Source: an uncultured Oscillospiraceae bacterium
Lineage (GTDB): Bacteria; Bacillota; Clostridia; Oscillospirales; Oscillospiraceae
NCBI GenBank assembly: GCA_934573735.1
Contig: CAKTMC010000001.1
Span: forward strand, 310,001 to 374,000
Direction: 5' to 3'
Length of the DNA stretch: 64,000 nucleotides
Positions 33,388-41,970 of the stretch are shown one piece after another. The notes beneath the pieces are model-generated. The model did no database searches and was not told the origin of the DNA. It saw only the letters and a program-made list of their open reading frames with translations. Both the position numbers and the translations under genes were made by a program. Numbering within the stretch: position 1 is the first letter of the stretch; every line of letters begins with the position of its first letter.

Positions 33388-35454
33388 TTAAAACAGTCCG
33401 GTTTCTTCGAGACGTTCTTCCATAAAGTGATTGATGCCGACAAAGGGCTTACGCACAAAGAGTCCGATTATCAGCGCGGCAAGCGCAAAGATAAGCAGTT
33501 GGGCAAGCTTTGTGACGAAGATGTTCCCGTACAGTCCGCAGATGCACTCGCGCATTGCGTCTATGGCGTAGGGGAAGGGGAAGAACAGGTATATCTTCTG
33601 GTAAACATGGGGCAGCAGCTCTATCGGGAAGGTACCGCTGGAGCCCGCTATCTGGAGAACCATGATAACAACGACTATCGCCTTGCCGACGTCGCCGAAG
33701 GAGACTGCCAGCGAATATATCAAGAGGCTGAAGGTCAGGCTCGTCACCGCGCCCGCAAGGAACAGAAGTCCGGGGTGCAGACATTGTATCTTCAAAATCA
33801 GCAGGTCGCCGGCGATAATTATCGCGGTCTGTATCTGGTTTATGACAAAGTACAGGAGATAGCGGCCGAAGAAAAGCTGCACGGGCTTGGGCTTGACAAG
33901 TCCCTCGGTGCCTGCATGGGGCTTTATGATGACGGAGAGGATAACGCCGCCGACCCAGACTGCAAGGACGGAGTAGAAGGGGGTCATTGCCGAGCCGTAG
34001 TTTTCTATCGGGTAGACCGGGGTGATGCTGGTCTGCACTATCTGCGCAAGATACTGACCGTAGACCACGGGGCTTCCGCCGAGCAGGTCAACGAGCACCG
34101 CAAAGTAGTCCTCGTCGGTCGTGATGTTATCAAGCTTTTGAAGCGTCTCCATCAGAGAGTCGACAACACGCGAGGCGGCGGGCTGCAAGGCATGCAGGGT
34201 ATCGTCCAGCGCGGTCTTTGTGCTCTCGACTGCGTCACGCAGCAAAAGCGCGTCGTTATTGAGCTTGCGGACGCTGTCCAGCGTCGCGGCAACGTTCAGG
34301 AATATATCCTCGACGGCCTTGGTCAGCTCCTCCGCGCCGGGGACGAAGTTGTCCGTAAGACCGAAGATGGTATCGACTATATCCTGACAGTCGCCCACGG
34401 CCTGCTGAATATCGTCTCTGTGCGGCAGGGCGTTGAGCCACTTGCCGAGATCATAGAAATTATTCGCTATCTGCTGCGCCAGAGCCTTGGCCTCCGAAAC
34501 GGCGATATTATCGCCGGGGAGGGAGTTGCCCCAGTCGCTCACCTTGTTGCCCATGGCTATCGCGTCCGCTGCTGCCTTCTCGACCGCCTTCTTTGCGGAC
34601 TCTATCGCCTCGGCATTGCCGGAGTTGACCGCATCCTGAAGTCTGTCAAGGGAGGCCTGAACCTTTTCAAGTGCCTCGTAAATGGCAATATCCATCTCGG
34701 CAACATTGTCGCGTATCTTGTCGCCCTCGGGGAGCTTGGAGTTGAGATCGGCGATTATCCCGTCAAGCACGGAGCTGTCGATCGTGATATTGTCGGAGTC
34801 TCCCGCGCCGAACTTATCGAGCGCGTGCTGGGCGGCCCTCAAGGTGGTCAGCGCCTGCTGGAGCACGATATGCAGCGCCTCGCGGGGATTATCCTCGGCT
34901 ATCTCATCGGCGATGAGGTTTGCCTGCTCCATGATGCCGCTTATGAGAACCTCAAGATAGTTCTCGTTTATACTGCGCTTGAGCGACTCCGCCGCCGTGT
35001 CGGTTATCTTTGTCGCAACGGCGTTTTTCTTCGCGTTTTCGTAGTAGGTTATCTCGGGCTTGCCGTTCCACTCGGTCAGCATATTATACATGCTGTAAGA
35101 GAAGTTCTCGTCAATGACGATGGCGGCATAGTAGTCGCCGGAGTACACGCCGTTGACGGCCTCCTCCTCGCTGTCCGTGATGACCCAGTCTATCGCGGTG
35201 CTTTCGCGCAGGTCTGCTATGATATCGTCGCCCTTGTTGACCTTTTCGCCGCTGTCGGTCACATAGCCCTTATCCATAGAGGCCACGGCAATCGAAATAT
35301 TGCCCGTATTGCCGTAGGGGTCCCAGTTGGCATAGATATTGAGCCATGCGTACAGACTCGGCAGGATCATTATGGCTATCGCCACAACGAAGGCGAAGAA
35401 ATGCCTGCTGATGGCCTTGACGTCCCGTCCGAAGATTTTGAATATGTTTCGCAT
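33388..35454 (-). CDS. YhgE/Pip domain membrane protein, small
   Basis: A 688-residue YhgE/Pip family protein with the same plan as its neighbour: N-terminal membrane segment (IMILPSLYAWLNIYA), WDPYG, YSGDYYAAIVID, a shorter helical extracytoplasmic region and six C-terminal membrane segments. It is the first gene of the three-gene operon; GGAGG precedes ATG 35454. The two proteins share N- and C-terminal domains but differ in the helical middle, which suggests an old duplication followed by specialisation, and possibly a heteromeric complex. Confidence 0.88.
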   Translation of the reverse strand: MRNIFKIFGRDVKAISRHFFAFVVAIAIMILPSLYAWLNIYANWDPYGNTGNISIAVASMDKGYVTDSGEKVNKGDDIIADLRESTAIDWVITDSEEEAVNGVYSGDYYAAIVIDENFSYSMYNMLTEWNGKPEITYYENAKKNAVATKITDTAAESLKRSINENYLEVLISGIMEQANLIADEIAEDNPREALHIVLQQALTTLRAAQHALDKFGAGDSDNITIDSSVLDGIIADLNSKLPEGDKIRDNVAEMDIAIYEALEKVQASLDRLQDAVNSGNAEAIESAKKAVEKAAADAIAMGNKVSDWGNSLPGDNIAVSEAKALAQQIANNFYDLGKWLNALPHRDDIQQAVGDCQDIVDTIFGLTDNFVPGAEELTKAVEDIFLNVAATLDSVRKLNNDALLLRDAVESTKTALDDTLHALQPAASRVVDSLMETLQKLDNITTDEDYFAVLVDLLGGSPVVYGQYLAQIVQTSITPVYPIENYGSAMTPFYSVLAVWVGGVILSVIIKPHAGTEGLVKPKPVQLFFGRYLLYFVINQIQTAIIIAGDLLILKIQCLHPGLLFLAGAVTSLTFSLLIYSLAVSFGDVGKAIVVVIMVLQIAGSSGTFPIELLPHVYQKIYLFFPFPYAIDAMRECICGLYGNIFVTKLAQLLIFALAALIIGLFVRKPFVGINHFMEERLEETGLF

Positions 35455-35512
35455 AATTCCTCCGTACCTGCTGACAAATATTCTTACACTACTTAATGCT
35501 TACATTCCTCAT

Positions 35513-35541
35513 ATTATATATTTCACTTCCTCCTTTGGCAA
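35513..35541 (-). promoter_or_regulatory. Promoter of the YhgE/Pip operon
   Basis: On the minus strand TTGCCA, a 17-base spacer and TATAAT, about 60 bases before the first gene. Confidence 0.7.
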
Positions 35542-35620
35542 CAACAAAAGTAACATTTCTGCGCAAGAACGCTATTTTGCATGAAAAACAGACACTTTCG
35601 GGGGCAAGCTTAGAAATGCA

Positions 35621-35658
35621 AACTGCCCTCCGATTTTGACGCAAATCGGGGGACAGTT
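35621..35658 (-). terminator. Hairpin after the amidohydrolase gene
   Basis: A 16-base stem beginning AACTG with two G-T type mismatches and a six-base loop. The T tract on the minus strand is short, so termination may be partial. Confidence 0.5.
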
Positions 35659-35666
35659 GTTCTCTC

Positions 35667-36947
35667 TTATTTATATAAATCGAGCTGGCGCTCCACCTGC
35701 GGCAGCTTTTTCACCTTGGGCTGAGCGTAGACCTTGCCGCGTGCGACGACCATTGCAGGCTCACGCAGAGCCTCAAGGCTCTCGAGCGGATTTGCGGCAG
35801 TGACCACAAAATCGGCGCACTTGCCCTTATCTATGCTTCCGGTCACGTCGGCAAGCCCCGCTATTTCGGCGTTTACCATGGTAGCCGTGTGCAGGGCGAA
35901 GGCGTTCGTAACGCCGCAATACTTACGGAAGTAATTGAGTTCGCGCCACATATCGTACTGCGTGACGTAGGGGCAGCCGGTGTCCGTGCCGAGACCGACG
36001 GGCAGACCGGCGGCGAGGCAGGCGATTGCGCAGTCTATCATGCCCTTGAAAACGACCTCGCCGTTATACTGCTCGGTCTCGTTTATATGGCTTATCTCGC
36101 GGTCAAAGAGCGCATATGGCAGCGCCGGGGATATTGTCGTGACCAGTGCGGCCCCGGTGGACTTGAAAAGCTCCAGAATGCTCTCGTCAGGCTCCGCGCC
36201 GTGCTCTATCGTGTCAACGCCGTTTTCAAGCGCGACACGCACACCCTCCGGGCTCTCAACGTGCGCCGCGACCTTGAAGCCGAGACGGTGCGCCTCGTCA
36301 CAGGCGGCCTTGACGTACTCGGGCGGCATTTTCAGTGCGCCGGGCTCGCCCTTTTTCGTTGCGTCCAGTACGCCGCCGGTTATCATAAGCTTTATTAAAT
36401 CGGGCTTGCCCTCGGCTATTTTAGCCACAAAGCCCCTTGCCTCCTCCGCGCTGTGCGCCTCGTAGGCAAGCGAGCCTGCCATGTGCCCGCCCGGAACGGA
36501 GACCGCCATATTCGCCGCGAGTATGCGCGGACCGACAAGCCTGCCGCTGTTTATACCGTCGCGTATCTTTCCGTCAAACTCCATGATGCCGCCAACCGTG
36601 CGTATCGTGGTAACGCCGCTCATAAGCTGAGTTTTTGCGTTTGCGGCGCAGACAAGCTCCACCACACGGCGCATGAGCGCGTTAGCGGTGACGATTTTTA
36701 CAAGCTTTGTGACGTCCGACTGCTTTTTCTTGGGGCGGCCGGAGGCGGGCAGATGGAGATGAAGATTTATAAGTCCGGGCATGATATACTTGCCGCCGAG
36801 GTCTATCTTCTCGCAGTCGGCGCTCTCGCTGCCGGCGGGGACGATGTCGATTATGCTCTCGCCCTCGGTGATGATGCTTAGACCGGTCTGAGGCTGCATA
36901 TTCTTGCTGCCGTCAAGTATGATGCCGTTGATAAACGCTTTTTTCAT
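35667..36947 (-). CDS. Amidohydrolase-superfamily protein (imidazolonepropionase/prolidase-like)
   Basis: A 426-residue metal-dependent hydrolase. The metal-binding H63-x-H65 pair is in LHLHLP, further ligands lie in DLIKLMITGG (the Lys that is often carboxylated), KVAAHVESPEG and DTIEHGAEPD, and the catalytic Asp in GLGTDTGCPY. This set matches the branch annotated as imidazolonepropionase-related or Xaa-Pro dipeptidase-like amidohydrolases; the true substrate is unknown. I chose ATG 36947 with AGGAG upstream; 14 codons before it are also open. It is monocistronic, with a predicted leader of about 300 nt that folds extensively. Confidence 0.85.
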   Translation of the reverse strand: MKKAFINGIILDGSKNMQPQTGLSIITEGESIIDIVPAGSESADCEKIDLGGKYIMPGLINLHLHLPASGRPKKKQSDVTKLVKIVTANALMRRVVELVCAANAKTQLMSGVTTIRTVGGIMEFDGKIRDGINSGRLVGPRILAANMAVSVPGGHMAGSLAYEAHSAEEARGFVAKIAEGKPDLIKLMITGGVLDATKKGEPGALKMPPEYVKAACDEAHRLGFKVAAHVESPEGVRVALENGVDTIEHGAEPDESILELFKSTGAALVTTISPALPYALFDREISHINETEQYNGEVVFKGMIDCAIACLAAGLPVGLGTDTGCPYVTQYDMWRELNYFRKYCGVTNAFALHTATMVNAEIAGLADVTGSIDKGKCADFVVTAANPLESLEALREPAMVVARGKVYAQPKVKKLPQVERQLDLYK

Positions 36948-36968
36948 GCTGTTAGCTCCTATATCTAT

Positions 36969-37243
36969 ACCATCGCTTGACAAGGGCAAACGCGGTTTTG
37001 ACAGGCGAAAATGCGCTCATACTTCGTCAAGCCCCTTGACAATACGGCAGTATTCCCTGCGGGTCTTTTCTCGTCTGAACACATTTCCGCTCCGGCAAAA
37101 CTGCTTCGCACCTGACGGCGATGGATTTTCGAGTGATTTTTGTTTTTTGAGATGAAGGCGGGCCGGCGCCCGCCAAGGCGAAAAGGGTAAAAAGCGCCGA
37201 AAGGGCGCGCTGTCAGGCGTGTCTGCCCTTATCAAGCGATGGT
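36969..37243 (-). repeat. Nested inverted repeats in the amidohydrolase leader (copy B)
   Basis: The 490-base gap before the amidohydrolase contains an outer stem of about 22 bp with CATCGCTTGA at 36971 and TCAAGCGATG near 37232, enclosing an inner element (36994-37104) whose arms match the prs-leader element at 16013-16133. A G/C-rich hairpin (GGCGGGC/GCCCGCC type) lies between them near 37155-37175. Everything sits within the predicted minus-strand 5' leader. It may be a regulatory RNA or an inserted palindromic repeat. Confidence 0.65.
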
Positions 37244-37253
37244 ATCTGCCTTC

Positions 37254-37282
37254 ATTATAATATTGCTTCGCGCGATTTTCAA
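37254..37282 (-). promoter_or_regulatory. Predicted promoter of the amidohydrolase gene
   Basis: On the minus strand TTGAAA, a 17-base spacer and TATAAT. Transcription from here gives a leader of about 300 nt that includes the whole nested inverted repeat. Confidence 0.65.
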
Positions 37283-37366
37283 CAGTTCGTTAAGGCTTTC
37301 GGCGCTTATAAATAATATGACGAAATATGCGGCCGCAAATATTCGCCATTTTGTGCGTGCTGCTGC

Positions 37367-37395
37367 TTGACAATATATGATTATCCGTATAAAAT
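37367..37395 (+). promoter_or_regulatory. Promoter of the MarR-ABC operon
   Basis: A consensus TTGACA, a 17-base spacer and TAAAAT, 45 bases before the MarR start. I see no clear long palindrome that would be the MarR operator. Confidence 0.8.
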
Positions 37396-37439
37396 ACGTC
37401 GTGTACTACCTATTATTCTTGCTGTAAGAGGTGATGCAT

Positions 37440-37922
37440 ATGGAGCGCGAGCTGCCGATGGGAGTGCGATTTTCGGTCTTGAACCGCAGCTTCCGCCGCC
37501 GCATCGACGAGCTTGTCGGCGCGCTGGGGCTCACCGGCGTTCAGGGCTTTGTCCTGTGCGAGCTGCACCGCATGGAGAAGGACATGGCGCGCGAGATAAA
37601 TCAGCGCGACCTTGAGCACGCCACGAGCCTGAGCCACCCGACGCTAAACGATATTATCAAGCGTCTTGAGATGAAGGGCTTTGTGAGCTGCCGCACGAGC
37701 ACACGCGACCGGCGGTCAAAATGCATAGCCTCCACGCCGCAGGCGGAGGAGGTGTTCCGCAGCATGGACAGCATTGATAAGACCGTGTTCGATGAGCTGT
37801 GCCGCGGGCTGAGCGGAGAGCAGATATCCGCATTTCTTGAAACCATTGACATTATGCTGAAAAATGCCGCAGAGCTGCATGCAGCGCAGTGCCCCGGCGG
37901 GAAGGGATGTGACGGCGAATGA
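37440..37922 (+). CDS. MarR-family transcriptional regulator
   Basis: A 160-residue winged-helix regulator. The recognition region DLEHATSLSHPTLNDIIKRLEMKGFVSC and the wing STRDRRSKCIASTPQ are typical of MarR proteins that repress a linked exporter. The C-terminus ends in a Cys-containing, His-rich stretch (HAAQCPGGKGCDGE). ATG 37440 is favoured because AGAGGTG precedes it by eight bases. Its last four bases overlap the first ABC gene, so it controls its own operon with two exporter subunits. Confidence 0.9.
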   Translation: MERELPMGVRFSVLNRSFRRRIDELVGALGLTGVQGFVLCELHRMEKDMAREINQRDLEHATSLSHPTLNDIIKRLEMKGFVSCRTSTRDRRSKCIASTPQAEEVFRSMDSIDKTVFDELCRGLSGEQISAFLETIDIMLKNAAELHAAQCPGGKGCDGE

Positions 37923-39661
37923 TAAAAAAACTGGCCGCCAGCGTGAGAGAATATAAAAAGCCTGCTATTCTCACACTTATATTTATAGTGGGCGAGGCGT
38001 TTATAGAGACGCTGATACCGTTTATAACCGCAAGACTCGTTAACCTTATCAAATACGGCGCGCCCATGCCGCAGGTCGTGCGCATAGGGCTTTTTCTCGT
38101 GCTTATGGCCTGTGTTTCGCTGTGCTTCGGCGGAGTTGCCGGGGCCACCTGCGCCAAGGCCTCCACGGGCTTTGCAAAAAATCTGCGCCACGATATGTTT
38201 GAGCGGATACAGAGCTTTTCCTTTGAGAATATCGACAAATTCTCCTCCGCCTCTCTCGTTACCCGCATGACCACGGACATATCTAACGTCCAGATGTCAT
38301 TTATGATGATAATCCGCATGGCAATACGCTGCCCGCTCATGTTCTTATTCTGCATCATCATGGCCTTTATCATGGGCGGCAAGCTTGCGCTGACCTTTGT
38401 GGTCGTGGTGCCGGTGCTCGTATTCGGGCTTATCATGGTGGCGCACACGGCGATGCCCGCGTTCCGCGCGGTTTTCCGCAAGTACGACCGGCTGAACGAG
38501 TCCGTCGAGGAAAACGTCCGCGGTATGCGCGTCGTCAAGGGCTTTGCGCGTGAAAACTACGAAAAGCAGAAGTTCGGCGCAGCCTCCGAGGATATATGCA
38601 AGGACTTCACCCGCGCCGAGCGTATCGTAGCGCTGAACTCTCCCCTGATGCAGCTTTGCGTCTACTTCAACATGATATTCGTCCTCACCGTCGGCTCCAA
38701 GCTCGTCATCACAAGCGGCGGACAGAGCATCGATGTCGGTCAGATGTCCGCAATGCTGACCTACGGCTTCCAGATACTCATGTCTCTTATGATGATATCC
38801 ATGATATACGTCATCCTCACGATGTCCGCAGAGTCTGCAAGACGTATATGCGAGGTGCTGTCCGAAAGCTCCGCGCTCAGTAATCCCGAAAGCCCCGTCA
38901 CCGAGGTTCGGGACGGCTCGGTCGATTTTGACGGCGTATCCTTTAAGTATTCCGCCACGGCGAAGAAGTTTGCGCTGCGGGACATTGATCTACATATAGC
39001 CTCCGGCATGACCGTCGGTATTCTGGGCGGCACCGGCTCAAGCAAGACCACGCTTATCCAGCTCATCTCCCGCCTCTACGACGTGACCGAGGGCAGCGTA
39101 AGGGTCGGCGGCGTGGACGTGCGCGACTACGACATGGAGACGCTGAGAAACAGCGTCGCGGTCGTGCTGCAAAAAAATCTTCTTTTCTCCGGTACTATCA
39201 AGGAAAACCTCCGCTGGGGCAATCCCGACGCAAGCGACGAGGAGCTTGCAGAGGCCTGTAAGCTTGCGCAGGCGGACGACTTTGTGCGCAGCTTTCCCGA
39301 CGGCTACGATACATGGATAGAGCAGGGCGGAACAAACGTCTCCGGCGGTCAGAAGCAGAGGCTGTGCATTGCGCGCGCACTGCTGAAAAAGCCGAAGGTG
39401 CTGATACTTGACGACTCGACCAGCGCCGTCGATACCCGCACCGATGCGCTGATACGCGCAGGCTTCAGAGCATATATACCCGAAACGACGAAAATAATCA
39501 TAGCCCAGCGCGTTGCCTCCGTGCAGGACGCGGATATGATAATCGTCATGGATAACGGCCGCATCGCCGCGACCGGCACAAGCGAGGAGCTTATGCGCAC
39601 AAGCGAAATTTACCGCGAGATCTGCCAGCAGCAGATGAACGGAGGTGAGGACGATGAGTAA
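37919..39661 (+). CDS. ABC exporter subunit with degenerate catalytic site
   Basis: A 580-residue half-transporter with six membrane segments and a C-terminal ATPase domain. The P-loop reads GGTGSSKTT (about 369-377), the signature VSGGQKQR is intact, but the Walker B glutamate is Asp (ILDDSTS, about 495) and the H-loop histidine is Gln (IIAQRVAS, about 528). These changes mark the non-catalytic half of heterodimeric exporters such as BmrC or LmrC. The second half is encoded just downstream. It is the second gene of the MarR operon. The substrate is not known; drugs or antimicrobial peptides are typical. Confidence 0.93.
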   Translation: MIKKLAASVREYKKPAILTLIFIVGEAFIETLIPFITARLVNLIKYGAPMPQVVRIGLFLVLMACVSLCFGGVAGATCAKASTGFAKNLRHDMFERIQSFSFENIDKFSSASLVTRMTTDISNVQMSFMMIIRMAIRCPLMFLFCIIMAFIMGGKLALTFVVVVPVLVFGLIMVAHTAMPAFRAVFRKYDRLNESVEENVRGMRVVKGFARENYEKQKFGAASEDICKDFTRAERIVALNSPLMQLCVYFNMIFVLTVGSKLVITSGGQSIDVGQMSAMLTYGFQILMSLMMISMIYVILTMSAESARRICEVLSESSALSNPESPVTEVRDGSVDFDGVSFKYSATAKKFALRDIDLHIASGMTVGILGGTGSSKTTLIQLISRLYDVTEGSVRVGGVDVRDYDMETLRNSVAVVLQKNLLFSGTIKENLRWGNPDASDEELAEACKLAQADDFVRSFPDGYDTWIEQGGTNVSGGQKQRLCIARALLKKPKVLILDDSTSAVDTRTDALIRAGFRAYIPETTKIIIAQRVASVQDADMIIVMDNGRIAATGTSEELMRTSEIYREICQQQMNGGEDDE

Positions 39662-41564
39662 AAGACCCGATAATGCTCATCCCCGCGCAAAGAAGGGTAC
39701 GATAAAGCGCGTTATCAAAAAGCTTGTGGGCTACTATCCCGTGCTCGCCCCGCTCACCGGGCTTTGCATACTCTTTTCCGCCATCGTCTCGGCAATTCCG
39801 GCGATATTCATGCAGAACGTGCTGTCCATCGTCGAGAAATACTATAAGCTTCAGGACTGGGCAGGCGCAAAGGCCGAGATAATGCCATGGGTCACAACGC
39901 TTATCGTGCTGTATGTCCTGTCGGTGCTGTCGATAGCGCTCTTTAATCAGCTTGTTGCATACATGACTCAGGGCTTCCTCAATAAGCTCCGCCGCGAGAT
40001 GTTTGACGGGATGCAGGATCTGCCGATAAAATACTTCGACACTCATCAGCACGGCGACATCATGAGCTATTACACAAACGACATTGACACCCTGCGTCAG
40101 CTCGTCTCTCAGGCGATTCCTGCCTTTATTCAGGCGGGGGCGGTGGTGCTCTGCGTTTTGAGCATCATGCTTTACTACAGCATACTCATGACCCTGATAC
40201 TCCTGCTCGGCGTGACGGCGATGATATTTGTCGCCAAGAAGGTCGGCGGCGGCTCGGCGCGCTTCTTCCTGCGCCAGCAAAAGTCCGTTGCAAAGACCGA
40301 GGGCTATATTCAGGAAATGATGAACGGGCAGAAGGTAGTCAAGGTGTTCTGTCACGAGGAGCAGTGCATCCGCGACTTTGACGCGATAAACGACGCGCTG
40401 TGCGAGGACAGCTTCCGCGCAAACGCCTACGCCAATATCCTCGGCCCCATAATCATGAACATCGGCAACGTCCTTTATGTTACTCTGGCTCTGGCCGGCG
40501 GCGTATTCCTGCTGGCGGGGGTGCCGAACTTCAGCATATCCGGCGCGGCGTTCAGCGTCAGCATACTTGTCCCCTTCCTCAATATGTCCAAGCAGTTTAC
40601 CGGCAACGTAAACCAGCTCAGTCAGCAGATAAACGCAATCGTCATGGCAGGTGCGGGCGCGGAGCGTATATTCTCGCTCATCGACGAAAAGCCCGAAGCG
40701 GATAACGGCTATGTCACGCTTGTAAACGCCGAGATAGCCCCCGACGGCAGCATCACCGAGAGCGCCGAGCGCACCGGGCACTGGGCGTGGCGGCATCCGC
40801 ACAGTGACGGCAGCATCACCTTTAAGGAGCTGTGCGGCGACGTGCGTATGTACGATGTTGACTTCGGCTACGAGGAGGGCAAGCCCGTGCTGCACGACGT
40901 CACGGTCTACGCCGAGCCCGGACAGAAGGTGGCCTTTGTCGGCGCGACCGGCGCGGGTAAGACCACGATAACAAACCTTATCAACAGGTTTTATGACATT
41001 GCCGACGGCAAGATACGCTATGACGGCATAAACATCAACAAAATCAAGAAGGCTGACCTCCGCCGTTCACTCGGTCTGGTGCTTCAGGATACAAATCTCT
41101 TTACGGGGAGCGTGCTTGACAACATCCGCTACGGACGTCTTGACGCAACGGACGAGGAGTGCGTCGCGGCGGCGGAGCTTGCGGGCGCGGACGATTTTAT
41201 AAGCCGTCTGCCCGAGGGCTACAAAACGCAGCTTACGAACAACGGCGCAAATCTCTCTCAGGGGCAGCGGCAGCTCATAGCGATTGCGCGGGCAGCCGTG
41301 GCGGATCCGCCGGTCATGATACTGGACGAGGCGACAAGCTCCATTGATACCCGCACCGAGGCGATAGTTCAGCGCGGTATGGATAAGCTTATGGAGGGGC
41401 GCACGGTGTTTGTCATCGCGCACAGGCTTTCCACGGTCAAGAATTCCAACGTTATCATGGTGCTTGACCACGGACGCATAATCGAGCGCGGCAGCCATGA
41501 AAAGCTCATCGCCGAAAAGGGTGTGTATTATCAGCTCTATACCGGCGCCTTTGAGCTGGAGTAA
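39654..41564 (+). CDS. ABC exporter subunit, catalytically complete half
   Basis: A 636-residue half-transporter. A cytoplasmic N-terminal extension of about 20 residues precedes six membrane segments; the ATPase domain has GATGAGKTT (about 430), signature LSQGQRQ, Walker B ILDEATS (about 555) with its catalytic Glu, and the H-loop in VIAHRLST (about 588). An insert of about 40 residues between the membrane and ATPase parts (TLVNAEIAPDGSITE) is characteristic of the BmrD/LmrD-like partner. ATG 39654 follows GGAGGTGAGG and overlaps the previous gene by eight bases. The pair should form one heterodimer. Confidence 0.94.
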   Translation: MSKRPDNAHPRAKKGTIKRVIKKLVGYYPVLAPLTGLCILFSAIVSAIPAIFMQNVLSIVEKYYKLQDWAGAKAEIMPWVTTLIVLYVLSVLSIALFNQLVAYMTQGFLNKLRREMFDGMQDLPIKYFDTHQHGDIMSYYTNDIDTLRQLVSQAIPAFIQAGAVVLCVLSIMLYYSILMTLILLLGVTAMIFVAKKVGGGSARFFLRQQKSVAKTEGYIQEMMNGQKVVKVFCHEEQCIRDFDAINDALCEDSFRANAYANILGPIIMNIGNVLYVTLALAGGVFLLAGVPNFSISGAAFSVSILVPFLNMSKQFTGNVNQLSQQINAIVMAGAGAERIFSLIDEKPEADNGYVTLVNAEIAPDGSITESAERTGHWAWRHPHSDGSITFKELCGDVRMYDVDFGYEEGKPVLHDVTVYAEPGQKVAFVGATGAGKTTITNLINRFYDIADGKIRYDGININKIKKADLRRSLGLVLQDTNLFTGSVLDNIRYGRLDATDEECVAAAELAGADDFISRLPEGYKTQLTNNGANLSQGQRQLIAIARAAVADPPVMILDEATSSIDTRTEAIVQRGMDKLMEGRTVFVIAHRLSTVKNSNVIMVLDHGRIIERGSHEKLIAEKGVYYQLYTGAFELE

Positions 41565-41598
41565 AATTGATAATTCTCCATAAAAAGCCTATCACGCA

Positions 41599-41638
41599 AA
41601 AAGCACCTGCACTTTTTATCGTGCAGGTGCTTTTCTTT
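41599..41638 (+). terminator. Terminator of the MarR-ABC operon
   Basis: A perfect 14-bp stem (41599-41612 with 41621-41634) and a T-rich tail. Confidence 0.9.
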
Positions 41639-41648
41639 CTTTTCTCCC

Positions 41649-41767
41649 CCCGGGTGTTCCGGTCAGGGTACACGGCTCGGTTTGTGGAAGGAGTATAGGT
41701 TGTGAGTTGAGGTTTGTGTGTGTTTGTGAGATAGGTACCGACATATACCCTGACCGCAGCGCCCGGG
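41649..41767. other. Long inverted repeat with G/T-rich interior, upstream of the two-component system
   Basis: Two 22-base arms (41649-41670 and 41746-41767) starting CCCGGG and ending CCCGGG pair with about four mismatches and enclose 75 bases. The inner part is almost free of C for 50 bases on the plus strand (GGTTTGTGG... type) and has no credible reading frame. It lies between the ABC terminator and the promoter of the kinase gene. It could be a small structured RNA, a regulatory site or a remnant repeat. Confidence 0.55.
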
Positions 41768-41785
41768 AAATTTTACATAAAGATA

Positions 41786-41814
41786 TTTACAAATATTTAG
41801 AAAGCGTGTATAAT
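41786..41814 (+). promoter_or_regulatory. Promoter of the AgrC/AgrA-like pair
   Basis: TTTACA, a 17-base spacer and TATAAT. The leader to the kinase start is about 150 bases. Confidence 0.75.
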
Positions 41815-41909
41815 GTAAAAGTTTAACAAGAATAATGTTACTTTTATTCTATCTTCACCTTGAAGCGTGGTCAATTATATCAAAAAATTTTGCCGTGAAC
41901 AGGCTGCAT

Positions 41910-41947
41910 GTCGATTATGCATTTTTTCGCGTCGAATATGCACTTTT
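41910..41947 (+). repeat. Imperfect direct repeat with 21-base period
   Basis: GTCGATTATGCATTTTT at 41910 recurs as GTCGAATATGCACTTTT at 41931, two mismatches in 17. A 21-base period is two helical turns, the spacing at which LytTR regulators bind tandem half-sites. It lies in the leader of the operon that encodes a LytTR regulator. Confidence 0.5.
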
Positions 41948-41970
41948 GAAAGATTTTGGGAGAGGGTTCT

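Noticed and set aside
33373..35496. A 707-codon plus-strand open frame opposite a YhgE/Pip gene
   Set aside because: Its composition is that of a reverse-complement shadow, and the minus strand has clear family motifs and a promoter.
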